From Nitrospirota bacterium (lineage in GTDB: Bacteria > Nitrospirota > Thermodesulfovibrionia > Thermodesulfovibrionales > SM23-35), in the NCBI GenBank assembly GCA_018262395.1, contig JAGSYM010000188.1:1-6117 (forward strand): a DNA stretch of 6,117 nt, read 5' to 3'. Below, in pieces: positions 1-5,729 of this stretch. The stretch's first letter is position 1. Each line of letters opens with the position of its first letter. The notes beneath the pieces were generated by a model, which saw only the letters and a list, made by a program, of their open reading frames with translations, did no database searches and was not told where the DNA came from. The position numbers were made by a program, and so were the translations under genes.

Positions 1-215
1 GTCCAAATCCTATTGGGATATCAGTGGTTGAACTTGAAAAGGTGGAAGGCAACATGCTTTATATCAAAAATGTTGATATCGTTGATGGTACACCCTTACT
101 TGACATAAAACCCTATGTCCCGGAGTTTGATATCCAGAGAGCCGACCGCACAGGGTGGCTCGCCGAAAAAGCGGGCAAAGCAGAAAAGGTGCAATCGGAT
201 CAAAGGTTCAAATGA
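1..215 (+). CDS. TrmO/TsaA-family tRNA methyltransferase, 3' end only
   Basis: The reading frame is open from the window edge, so the 5' part of the gene is missing. The last 70 residues are present. The visible segment begins P-N-P-I-G-I-S and carries D-G-T-P-L-L-D-I-K-P-Y-V-P at about 30 residues in, both hallmarks of the UPF0066/TsaA/YaeB family. The characterised E. coli member, TrmO, uses S-adenosylmethionine to N6-methylate the t6A37 nucleotide of certain tRNAs in the cytoplasm. The beta-barrel domain ends near the E-F-D after the DIKPY motif. A charged tail of about 25 residues (rich in K, E, A, Q) follows to a TGA stop. A GTG at position 24 could open a shorter frame, but the family motif continues upstream of it, so that is not the true start. 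The gene converges on the cytochrome gene with 21 bp between stops and no visible terminator. Some TsaA homologues, notably archaeal ones, have not been tested as tRNA methylases, so the substrate is family-based inference. Confidence 0.85.
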   Translation, partial: PNPIGISVVELEKVEGNMLYIKNVDIVDGTPLLDIKPYVPEFDIQRADRTGWLAEKAGKAEKVQSDQRFK

Positions 216-236
216 ACCCCGTCTGCAATGCAGCTG

Positions 237-1292
237 TTATTTACCCATAGGTTGAGATAGTTTCTTTAACTGATCTTTCGACAGGGGTTTGCCATAGCCG
301 ATATATTGCACCATCGGCGATGAAGGATTATCTATCGGGATCCATATCCCGTCTTTATAATCCTGGTATACACAATCATACTTCACACCTTCCACAACAG
401 GTATCACCCCTTTGAGGTTTTTCAATTCACTGTTTTCAAGCCATGTAAGATTCACCTTGCCACTCTGAACCTGCTTCACAATATTGGTGCCGTGGCAGTC
501 ATCACACTTTCGCCCCTGCTTCATGACAGAATGACTATTCTGCGGAGCAAACATGATTAATGTTTTATTCCCCGGTGCTACAAATGTTTGTGTATTTGCA
601 GATGTTACCTTTCCTTCGTAATTCATGAGAAACGTCCATCCTGAAACTTTGATATCCACGCGCTTCCGCTCATTGACAATAGTCTCAATGTGGCAGTTCT
701 GACAGCTTACAACATGACGAATATGACATGCTTTACATTCCAACTTGTCCCCGTGGATCTTGTGGGAAGTACTCTCGGGAACCGATGGATGACAAGTCTC
801 ACACTTCGCATGCATCGCCCCGGGCTGTTTCATGGAATTATACTCCTTGCCGTCACCGTGAACTTCGCTTGGTATATGACAGTCCCTGCATTGCATCTGC
901 TTGGCAAAGTGAACATCCTCCTGATGAGTATCCTTGTCAATCTTCATGATAGTCCGCTCCCGCTTATGACAATTCAAGCAGACATCCTGGTTCCGGCCTG
1001 CTTTCGCCGTGTAAAATGATTTCTCTCCTTCCGCGGTCTTGTGGCACACGTCACATGACTTCACATGACAGTTAATGCAGTCAAGTTTCGGACTCGCATA
1101 GGGTATGCCGGTAAGTGTTTCCAGCCCCCCATTTGCCTTGTCATACCAATACGCCATTCCCCTCGTTGTGTAATGGAGACTTGACAGAAATAAACAGTCT
1201 TCCTTTTTTATATCCTCAGAATATCCCTGCACAAGAAGCCCTGACATGATAAACCCTAAAACTGTCAGCAGGATTATAAACTTCCTTTTCAT
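237..1292 (-). CDS. Periplasmic octahaem c-type cytochrome (multihaem cytochrome c)
   Basis: This 351-residue protein has eight CXXCH haem-attachment motifs, at residues 72, 80, 105, 135, 164, 186, 197 and 263 (first Cys of each). Nine further histidines outside the motifs (40, 123, 128, 145, 161, 177, 180, 193, 254) are enough to supply distal ligands for mostly bis-His haems. Residues 1-23 look like a Sec signal peptide: a basic start, a hydrophobic core from about 5 to 21, and a likely cleavage after V-Q-G. No other membrane segment is visible, so a soluble periplasmic electron carrier or reductase is expected, with haems attached after export. The first seven motifs lie within 130 residues. 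A gap of about 60 residues then precedes haem 8, and a haem-free C-terminal domain of about 85 residues follows. No CX2CK-type catalytic haem site is seen, so nitrite reduction of the NrfA type is not supported and the substrate is unknown. The ATG start is backed by GGGAGG seven bases upstream and by a consensus-like promoter (1337-1365). hemB, encoding an early haem-biosynthesis enzyme, lies upstream on the same strand. Confidence 0.9.
   Translation of the reverse strand: MKRKFIILLTVLGFIMSGLLVQGYSEDIKKEDCLFLSSLHYTTRGMAYWYDKANGGLETLTGIPYASPKLDCINCHVKSCDVCHKTAEGEKSFYTAKAGRNQDVCLNCHKRERTIMKIDKDTHQEDVHFAKQMQCRDCHIPSEVHGDGKEYNSMKQPGAMHAKCETCHPSVPESTSHKIHGDKLECKACHIRHVVSCQNCHIETIVNERKRVDIKVSGWTFLMNYEGKVTSANTQTFVAPGNKTLIMFAPQNSHSVMKQGRKCDDCHGTNIVKQVQSGKVNLTWLENSELKNLKGVIPVVEGVKYDCVYQDYKDGIWIPIDNPSSPMVQYIGYGKPLSKDQLKKLSQPMGK
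1281..1287 (-). promoter_or_regulatory. Ribosome binding site of the cytochrome gene
   Basis: On the minus strand the sequence before the ATG reads GGGAGGATTGAG-ATG. This is a good Shine-Dalgarno core at normal spacing, and it supports the start at 1292 with an intact signal peptide. Confidence 0.6.
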
Positions 1293-1336
1293 CTCAATCC
1301 TCCCGTATTCAATGATATGATAACTTTTTCTGTTTC

Positions 1337-1365
1337 ATTCTACTCGGGGAATGGGAATGCGTCAA
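1337..1365 (-). promoter_or_regulatory. Sigma-70-type promoter for the cytochrome gene
   Basis: Read on the minus strand, TTGACG (plus-strand 1360-1365) is followed after exactly 17 bases by TAGAAT (1337-1342). Each box matches the housekeeping consensus at five of six positions, and the spacing is ideal. The start codon lies about 45 bases beyond the -10 box, giving a short leader of roughly 35-40 bases. The promoter lies between the compound palindrome at 1401-1506 and the cytochrome gene, so the cytochrome can be transcribed independently of hemB. No operator is obvious over it. Confidence 0.65.
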
Positions 1366-1400
1366 GAAAAACCTACCCTGCATCATCCATAAATGAACCG

Positions 1401-1506
1401 GCTGATATTGTATTTGAGCGGATTTGAATTCTGTCTCGACAGAATTCACCTCGGAGTCCCGAATTAATTCGGGACGAGAATGAGCGAAAATACTGTATCT
1501 GCCAGC
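1401..1506. repeat. Compound palindromic intergenic element (REP/MITE-like)
   Basis: Two strong dyads sit side by side. Positions 1425-1435 pair perfectly with 1438-1448 (11-bp arms, two-base centre, containing GAATTC in each arm). Positions 1456-1475 form a perfect 20-bp palindrome, GTCCCGAATTAATTCGGGAC. They are enclosed by an imperfect outer inverted repeat: GCTG-ATATTGTATTT at 1401-1415 against the complement of 1488-1506, with a four-base insertion and two mismatched positions. TGAGCG occurs as a direct repeat just inside both ends (1415-1420 and 1481-1486). The arrangement resembles a small non-autonomous mobile or REP-type repeat, or a folded RNA element. No copy elsewhere can be checked from this window. 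There is no U-tract after either hairpin, so it is not a textbook terminator for hemB, although such a structure may still reduce readthrough. The rest of the 1293-1545 spacer holds only the cytochrome promoter and leader. Confidence 0.55.
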
Positions 1507-1545
1507 ATAAAAAAATGATGAATAAAGCAGGCTGAGATTCGTCTA

Positions 1546-2520
1546 TTACTTGTTGAGAAGTTTTGAAGCTTCTTTTGCAAAATAGGTGAGAATCAAATCC
1601 GCGCCGGCCCGCTTGATCGAGGTGAGGACCTCCATCATAGCACGCTGCTCATCAATCCAGCCGAGTTTTCCGGCAGCCTTAACCAGGGAATATTCTCCGC
1701 TCACATTATAGGCTGCAACTGGCACATCAAAGGAATCTTTGACATCAGAGATGACGTCGAGATATGCGAGGGCCGGTTTCACCATAACGATATCCGCACC
1801 TTCTTCAATATCAAGCGCAACCTCCTTCAAAGCCTCTCTTCTGTTTGCAGGATCCATCTGGTATGAGCGCCTGTCACCGAACTGTGGAGTCGATTCAGCA
1901 GCATCTCTGAACGGGCCATAAAATGCTGATGCGTATTTGGCGGCATAGGACATGACAGGTACTTCTCCATAGCCTTCCTCATCAAGTGCGGTGCGGATTG
2001 CGTCGACTCTCCCGTCCATCATGTCTGATGGCGCAACCATGTCAGCACCGGCTTTAGCATGAGAAACTGCTTCCTTTGCCAGCAGTTCGAGGGTGGGATC
2101 GTTCTGGACCTCATGATTTTTTATGATTCCGCAGTGACCGTGGCTTGTGTATTCGCACATACAGACATCTGTAATAACAAACAATTCAGGAACTTTATTT
2201 TTTATTGCCCTGATTGCCTTCTGAACTACACCGTGCTCATCATAAGCACCTGAGCCGATTTCGTCTTTATGTTCAGGGATCCCGAAGAGTATCACCGAGG
2301 GAATACCGAGGGAGAAGACTTCTTTTGCATGCTTCGTTACGGTATCAACAGATTCCTGGTAGCACCCGGGCATCGATGATGAGATCTCTTTTTTTACACC
2401 TTTACCGAAAGTTACAAAGAGGGGATAGATAAAATCATCAGGAGAAAGGGAGGTCTCCCTCACCATTCTCCTGATTGTCTCATTCTTTCTTAATCTGCGT
2501 GGTCTGTGAACAGGGAACAC
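1546..2520 (-). CDS. hemB: Delta-aminolevulinic acid dehydratase (porphobilinogen synthase)
   Basis: HemB condenses two 5-aminolevulinate molecules into porphobilinogen, an early cytoplasmic step shared by haem, sirohaem and cobalamin synthesis. The 324-residue length is normal for the family. The N-terminus has the typical F-P-x-x-R-P-R-R-L-R opening. Residues 118-131 ([14 protein letters not shown]) hold Cys120, Cys122 and Cys130, the three ligands of the zinc-dependent class, rather than the Asp-rich magnesium type. Lys195 ([12 protein letters not shown]) and Lys248 ([11 protein letters not shown]) are the two active-site lysines; the second forms the Schiff base. [11 protein letters not shown] at 267-277 is also conserved. 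The start is GTG. An in-frame TAA, which is the stop of the upstream gene, lies nine bases before it, so no longer form is possible. A GGAG 14 bases upstream is a weak, distant ribosome site, suggesting translational coupling to the HesB-like gene. Haem demand from the downstream octahaem cytochrome fits the location. Confidence 0.97.
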   Translation of the reverse strand: MFPVHRPRRLRKNETIRRMVRETSLSPDDFIYPLFVTFGKGVKKEISSSMPGCYQESVDTVTKHAKEVFSLGIPSVILFGIPEHKDEIGSGAYDEHGVVQKAIRAIKNKVPELFVITDVCMCEYTSHGHCGIIKNHEVQNDPTLELLAKEAVSHAKAGADMVAPSDMMDGRVDAIRTALDEEGYGEVPVMSYAAKYASAFYGPFRDAAESTPQFGDRRSYQMDPANRREALKEVALDIEEGADIVMVKPALAYLDVISDVKDSFDVPVAAYNVSGEYSLVKAAGKLGWIDEQRAMMEVLTSIKRAGADLILTYFAKEASKLLNK

Positions 2521-2529
2521 AAGTCTGAC

Positions 2530-2877
2530 TTATTCTCCGCAGGAACTACAGCCTGAGCTACCGGCGCCGCATGCTGAACTTCCGGTACCGCATGCAGAGA
2601 CACCTCCGGTGAAGATAAACCCTTCACCCTCTTCCCCGACATAATAATCAAGCTCTCTTCCAGTGAGGGTTTCCATGGTATGTCTGTCGATAAAAACCTT
2701 CAGCCCGTTTTTTTCTATAATCTCATCATCAGGCCTCTGATCCTCCTGCATATCAAGACCGTATGACGGTCCACAGCAGCTTTCTCCGGCAACAAATATC
2801 CTTAATCCCCATGTTGACTTGCCTTCACCGGTCAATATGGCCTTTGCTTTCTCAGCAGCAGTATCCGTGATTGTCAT
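2530..2877 (-). CDS. HesB/IscA-like Fe-S assembly protein with Cys-rich tail
   Basis: This 115-residue protein has an A-type carrier fold signature: M-T-I-T-D-x-A-A-E-K-A-K at the N-terminus and W-G-L-R-I-F-V-A-G-E-S-C-C-G-P-S-Y-G-L at 23-41. Classical IscA/HesB proteins bind iron or Fe-S clusters through one Cys near residue 35 and a C-terminal Cys-Gly-Cys. Here Cys34/Cys35 match the first position. The C-terminus is instead a Gly/Ser/Cys-rich tail (residues 94-115) with Cys96, Cys103, Cys110 and Cys113. The S-C-C-G-P-S-Y-G-L region is closer to the HesB-related (seleno)protein family, some members of which carry selenocysteine here; this copy uses ordinary cysteine codons. It probably acts in Fe-S cluster assembly or metal handling, but the altered tail makes a simple IscA role uncertain. 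GGAGG lies nine to ten bases before the ATG. hemB begins nine bases after the stop in the same frame, so the two form a tight operon. A terminator just upstream (2927-2958) insulates it from the regulator gene. Confidence 0.8.
   Translation of the reverse strand: MTITDTAAEKAKAILTGEGKSTWGLRIFVAGESCCGPSYGLDMQEDQRPDDEIIEKNGLKVFIDRHTMETLTGRELDYYVGEEGEGFIFTGGVSACGTGSSACGAGSSGCSSCGE
2555..2596 (-). repeat. Two-unit 21-bp tandem repeat encoding the Cys/Gly/Ser tail
   Basis: Positions 2555-2575 and 2576-2596 are adjacent 21-bp units that agree at 16 of 21 bases. They encode successive heptads of the form (A)-C-G-x-G-S-S, and a third degenerate unit follows (G-C-S-S-C-G-E). The repeat accounts for the extra cysteines in the HesB-like tail and suggests in-frame duplication of a short cysteine-bearing segment. 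Confidence 0.6.
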
Positions 2878-2926
2878 TCTTCAATACCTCCAAAAGTTTA
2901 ATAAATTAGCATAGAAAATTATTTAC

Positions 2927-2958
2927 AAAAAAAGCAAACTCCTCGTTGCAGAGGTTGC
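2927..2958 (-). terminator. Rho-independent terminator after the NrpR-family gene
   Basis: On the minus strand, GCAA-CCTC-TGCAAC-GAGG-AGT-TTGC is followed directly by seven T residues. The stem has eight base pairs with a six-base loop and a three-base bulge on the 3' arm. It begins about 11 bases after the regulator's stop codon. The element ends the regulator transcript, so the HesB-like/hemB operon needs its own promoter in the AT-rich 2878-2926 stretch. No convincing -35/-10 pair is visible there. Confidence 0.75.
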
Positions 2959-2969
2959 CCGGTTAGCCT

Positions 2970-3947
2970 TTAGAGGAGCTCCTTGAATGGCATAAGGTCT
3001 ATGAAAGCATGAAGGGTGGACATTGCCTTTGTTACCGTTGCAATGCCTGCTTCTTCAACTGCAGCAATCGGGTTCAGCCCGCCAACGATGACCATCCCTG
3101 CCCTGTCAAGGCCAACAGGCATCTCAAGAAGTGGCTGGTTGGGATTACCGATCAGTAAAATACCCCTTATCCCCTTTTCTCTCAGTTCATGACTGATCTC
3201 TTCCGCTTTCTTAAGGCTTACAACAGGTAGTTCGCGAAAGCTTGCGAGAATCTTTCCCGATTGATTCCTTACAGCCCCGGTTATATCGGTCATCTTGCTC
3301 CTGATGAATATCTCAAGAGGGTCGAGGGATGAACCTTCATAGCTGATAAGAGCAGTAAACCTCAATGCCTCAGAGTCTTCAATCTGCAAGACACCTCCAA
3401 ATTTTGATATAACAGGGATTCCTGCCTTGAGGAATATTCCATTAATGGTTACACTGCATACCGTCCCGAATCCTACCTGACCTTTTGGGACAGGGATATT
3501 GCCAATCTTCTCACCGGTTCTCTTCAAGACAACCTTGTCAGACATGACGTATGGTGACAAAAAAACCGGTCGCATAATCTCAATCGCATCCCTGAGTTTT
3601 TCTTCAGGGAAATAGGAAATATTGAGTATGATATTCCCCTCCTGCGTTTCGAGGTCCAGATTGGTAAGGTAGGACAACGTTTCAATCCTGCTGATAACAA
3701 AACCGATTTTGTCAGAGACAAGTGCCTGTGTGAGCTCTTCTTTCCCTTTGGGGGTTATCATTCTTCCTTCCTTGCCGAATACCTTCGTAAAGCCCCTCTC
3801 GTCGAGAATCCTGAGGTGATAGCGCACCGTTCTTTCGGTAAGGTCTATGCCGTGCATCTTCAATTGTTTCGATAACGCCCCTGACCCAAGAATTTGGTCC
3901 GGATTTGCATCAAGTATCTTTAAGATTGACAGCATCGTCTTGGTCAT
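2970..3947 (-). CDS. NrpR-family transcriptional regulator (winged helix + DUF128)
   Basis: This looks like a homologue of NrpR, the repressor of nif and glnA genes in methanogens, which is released from DNA when 2-oxoglutarate binds. An N-terminal winged helix-turn-helix covers about the first 65 residues, with G-S-G-A-L-S-K-Q-L, the likely recognition helix L-T-E-R-T-V-R-Y-H-L-R-I-L, and a wing ending at R-M-I-T-P-K-G. A single NrpR regulatory domain (DUF128) of about 245 residues fills the rest; it ends with M-V-I-V-G-G-L-N-P-I-A-A-V-E-E-A-G-I, a typical conserved stretch. Well-known methanogen proteins carry two such domains in tandem, whereas this has one. The frame is open to an ATG at 3974, but that codon has no ribosome site. 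The ATG at 3947 is preceded by GGAGGA (3959-3964) eleven bases upstream, so the shorter 325-residue form is preferred. It lies just downstream of a glutamate-synthase-like gene, and that link to 2-oxoglutarate and glutamate supports nitrogen control. Target genes are not shown by the sequence. Confidence 0.8.
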   Translation of the reverse strand: MTKTMLSILKILDANPDQILGSGALSKQLKMHGIDLTERTVRYHLRILDERGFTKVFGKEGRMITPKGKEELTQALVSDKIGFVISRIETLSYLTNLDLETQEGNIILNISYFPEEKLRDAIEIMRPVFLSPYVMSDKVVLKRTGEKIGNIPVPKGQVGFGTVCSVTINGIFLKAGIPVISKFGGVLQIEDSEALRFTALISYEGSSLDPLEIFIRSKMTDITGAVRNQSGKILASFRELPVVSLKKAEEISHELREKGIRGILLIGNPNQPLLEMPVGLDRAGMVIVGGLNPIAAVEEAGIATVTKAMSTLHAFIDLMPFKELL

Positions 3948-3958
3948 CAAAAAGCAAG

Positions 3959-3964
3959 TCCTCC
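3959..3964 (-). promoter_or_regulatory. Shine-Dalgarno that favours the internal start of the regulator
   Basis: On the minus strand GGAGGA lies inside the longest open frame and 11 bases before the ATG at 3947. The upstream ATG at 3974 is preceded by CCACCTTTTTGA, which has no purine-rich ribosome site and overlaps the end of a terminator-like hairpin. Confidence 0.5.
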
Positions 3965-3976
3965 ATTTTTTCATTC

Positions 3977-4012
3977 AAAAAGGTGGGGATACCACAACGG
4001 CACCCCCGCCTC
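3977..4012 (-). terminator. Terminator-like hairpin after the complete glutamate-synthase-like gene
   Basis: The minus-strand RNA can form a nine-pair stem, GGGGGUGCC / GGUAUCCCC, with loop GUUGU. Two of the pairs are G-U. The stem can extend by up to four more pairs beyond one mismatch, and the sequence then runs ACC-UUUUU. It begins about 10 bases past the stop at 4022 and ends a few bases before the possible regulator start at 3974. It looks like an intrinsic terminator or attenuator controlling how much transcription continues into the regulator gene. The U-tract of five is short, so partial readthrough is plausible. Confidence 0.6.
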
Positions 4013-4021
4013 ATGCAAAAC

Positions 4022-5623
4022 CTATACGCTGGATTTCCCGGTCTCTTCAACTCCAAAAAGGATCCTGTCAGCCTCTTCCATATCAGAATCCATAACATAT
4101 GGAATCCCGGTAACCTCTGCCGCTTCCTTGGTCAACGATACAAGGTCAGACCTGTCGATGTACTGAAGGGCGAATTTCCTTGCACCGGCCATAAGCTGCT
4201 GGAGGCCGAGCTGCAGTCTGTCGCAGAACGTGAACATTCCAACCGCGCCCAGAGGAATCTTTTTGTAGGCTTTCCCGTATTTTGACTTTAATGTCTCGGC
4301 GCTCACAAATATCTTTTCAGCAGTATCACCGTACTTCTTGATCTCCGGTGGGAGTTTCTCTTCCTTCATCCACCTGTCGATGTTCTTCCCGACCATGGCA
4401 GGGATCATGGTAGCGCGTCCCATGCATACTGCTTTTACAAACGGTGCGCCCAGCGCGATTGCCTTGAATACATGATCTTCAAGTGAGAATCCGCCTGCAA
4501 TAGCGAGGTGCGGAACATATTTGCCTCTGGCCCTCAGTTCCCGGGCGAATTTATAGGCAAGCGACTCGAGGTAAATAGTCGGAACTCCCCACTCATTCAT
4601 CATTCTCCACGGGCTCATTCCGGTGCCGCCTCCTGCACCATCGATAGTGAGCAGGTCAATTTCAGCATCAGATGCAAACTTCATCGCCCGTGCAAGGTCT
4701 GCAACTCTGTAGGCACCTGTTTTCAGAGAAACGAATTTTGCACCGATCTTTCTGAGATACTCGACACTCTTCATGAATCCTTCATATTCGACCATACCGA
4801 GCCTTGAATGCCTCTCGAACTCCTTGAAAGCACCTTCTTTAAAAGCCTTCTGCACAAACTTGTCCTCCGGGTCCGGCAGGACGACGTATCCTCTTTTCTT
4901 TAATGCAAGGGCCCTGTCGAGAGTTTTCAGTTTGACTTCACCACCGATATTCTTTGCTCCCTGACCCCATTTCAACTCAAGACACTCTACGCCGAGTTTA
5001 TCCACTGCATATTCAGGAGAACCAAGCCTGCCATCCTCGACATTCTGCTGCAGGATGATGGCGCCGTGGGTATCTTTCCATTCGTTAAACGTCTTAACCC
5101 TTCTTGCAAGTTCAGGGGAATTGACTACTTTGCCGTTCTTCAACTCGGAATCAGGATCCATTCCCACTACATTCTCACCGATGACGACCATAATGCCTGA
5201 TATGGCTGCACCGACAGCCAGTCCTTCCCAATTGTCCCGCGCAATATTGGTTGAACCGAGCGCACCCGTAAAGATAGGAACTTTGAGTTTGATCGTATGT
5301 TTTTTACCTATCTCAACCTCTGTTGAAACGTTTGTGAAAAGTGCCTCGTCGGAATCTGCCTCGACACCGATCGCACCAATGCATGTCCCCTGGATATTCA
5401 CATGAGAATAATCAACAGGGTACTGTTTTACAGCCCCGGCTGTTACTTTTCCGAAGGGTACAGGATAGAGCACTTCCCTCCCCCTGAAAGATGATTTTCC
5501 TATTTCACAAAGACCGGGGCATCCGTCAAGACAGACAGAACATATACCTGAGGAGGGCGCCGGGTCTGATACCCTGTTTTTTGTCCCTGTGGCTGCACTT
5601 GCATTAGGTGTGCCGTAGTTCAC
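4022..5623 (-). CDS. FMN-binding glutamate-synthase-like protein (GltS central-domain family)
   Basis: The 533 residues correspond to the FMN/synthase domain of glutamate synthase (reductive transfer of ammonia to 2-oxoglutarate), without the glutaminase domain or C-terminal beta-helix of full GltB. Visible family motifs are L-K-W-G-Q-G-A-K at 217-224, I-D-G-A-G-G-G-T-G-M-S-P at 327-338 (canonical form I-x-G-H-D-G-G-T-G), I-A-G-G-F-S at 375-380 and V-C-M-G-R-A at 399-404. The usual glutamate synthase 3Fe-4S cysteine loop after the last motif is not present; the sequence there is T-M-I-P-A-M-V-G-K-N-I. Instead, Cys28, Cys31, Cys35 and Cys39 near the N-terminus form C-X2-C-X3-C-X3-C, a possible metal or Fe-S site. 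It may be an archaeal-type or divergent glutamate synthase, or a related flavoenzyme of unknown substrate. The start is GTG, with a strong GGAGGT eight bases upstream. A paralogue lies immediately upstream, and an NrpR-family regulator follows 47 bp or more downstream. Confidence 0.87.
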   Translation of the reverse strand: MNYGTPNASAATGTKNRVSDPAPSSGICSVCLDGCPGLCEIGKSSFRGREVLYPVPFGKVTAGAVKQYPVDYSHVNIQGTCIGAIGVEADSDEALFTNVSTEVEIGKKHTIKLKVPIFTGALGSTNIARDNWEGLAVGAAISGIMVVIGENVVGMDPDSELKNGKVVNSPELARRVKTFNEWKDTHGAIILQQNVEDGRLGSPEYAVDKLGVECLELKWGQGAKNIGGEVKLKTLDRALALKKRGYVVLPDPEDKFVQKAFKEGAFKEFERHSRLGMVEYEGFMKSVEYLRKIGAKFVSLKTGAYRVADLARAMKFASDAEIDLLTIDGAGGGTGMSPWRMMNEWGVPTIYLESLAYKFARELRARGKYVPHLAIAGGFSLEDHVFKAIALGAPFVKAVCMGRATMIPAMVGKNIDRWMKEEKLPPEIKKYGDTAEKIFVSAETLKSKYGKAYKKIPLGAVGMFTFCDRLQLGLQQLMAGARKFALQYIDRSDLVSLTKEAAEVTGIPYVMDSDMEEADRILFGVEETGKSSV

Positions 5624-5631
5624 AATTTTTT

Positions 5632-5637
5632 ACCTCC
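5632..5637 (-). promoter_or_regulatory. Ribosome binding site fixing the GTG start
   Basis: The minus strand reads TGGAGGT-AAAAAATT-GTG. The strong Shine-Dalgarno at eight-base spacing supports GTG at 5623 as the start, and no in-frame ATG lies nearby. Confidence 0.65.
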
Positions 5638-5652
5638 ATAAATATTTTGGAA

Positions 5653-5715
5653 GCAGACTTGTCCCCTCAAATATTTCAGGGGACAAGTACCGCATCTCAA
5701 CCTAAATCAGTCTGC
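5653..5715. repeat. Nested inverted repeat between the two glutamate-synthase-like genes
   Basis: CTTGTCCCCT (5658-5667) pairs perfectly with AGGGGACAAG (5678-5687). The 10-base loop CAAATATTTC contains the self-complementary AAATATTT. A second copy of AAATATTT is at 5640-5647, beside the ribosome site. An outer arm GCAGACT (5653-5659) is complementary to AGTCTGC (5709-5715) and shares two bases with the inner stem, so the two pairings partly compete. No U-tract follows on the minus strand, so it is not a simple terminator of the upstream gene. It could be a REP-type repeat, an attenuator or leader structure, or an operator. The rest of the 106-bp spacer has no gene. Confidence 0.55.
5673..5700 (-). 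promoter_or_regulatory. Weak candidate promoter overlapping the hairpin
   Basis: On the minus strand TTGAGA (5695-5700) is followed after 16 bases by TGAAAT (5673-5678), which are five-of-six and four-of-six matches to the housekeeping boxes. The -10 box lies inside the 5658-5687 palindrome, so a protein bound to the palindrome would block it. This is a suggestion only; the gene could equally be co-transcribed with the paralogue upstream. Confidence 0.25.
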
Positions 5716-5729
5716 AAACGCAAAGAAAA

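Noticed and set aside
216..236. A bidirectional terminator between the convergent TrmO and cytochrome genes
   Set aside because: Only 21 bp separate the stops, and no stable stem or T-tract is present on either strand.
690..1019. A 109-codon plus-strand open frame opposite the cytochrome gene
   Set aside because: It is fully antisense to the CXXCH-dense part of the cytochrome, has no ribosome site or recognisable domain, and is a shadow of the opposite strand's codon use.
1425..1475. The two palindromes as a standard intrinsic terminator for hemB
   Set aside because: Neither hairpin is followed by a U-tract on the minus strand.
2881..2926. A promoter for the HesB-like/hemB operon (TTGTAA and nearby AT-rich boxes)
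   Set aside because: The region is AT-rich, but no pair of boxes has both acceptable matches and 16-18 bp spacing, so no specific promoter is called.
3905..4285. A 126-codon plus-strand open frame across the regulator/synthase junction
   Set aside because: It overlaps two well-supported minus-strand genes and a terminator hairpin, and its product resembles no known family.
5055..5405. A 116-codon plus-strand open frame inside the glutamate-synthase-like gene
   Set aside because: It is entirely antisense to conserved flavoprotein sequence, with low-complexity Ser/Thr/Pro composition typical of a shadow frame.
5616..5729. A known-type NrpR operator (GGAA-N6-TTCC or GGTA-N6-TACC) upstream of the synthase gene
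   Set aside because: No match to either archaeal dyad was found by eye; the only dyads present are the hairpin arms and AAATATTT.
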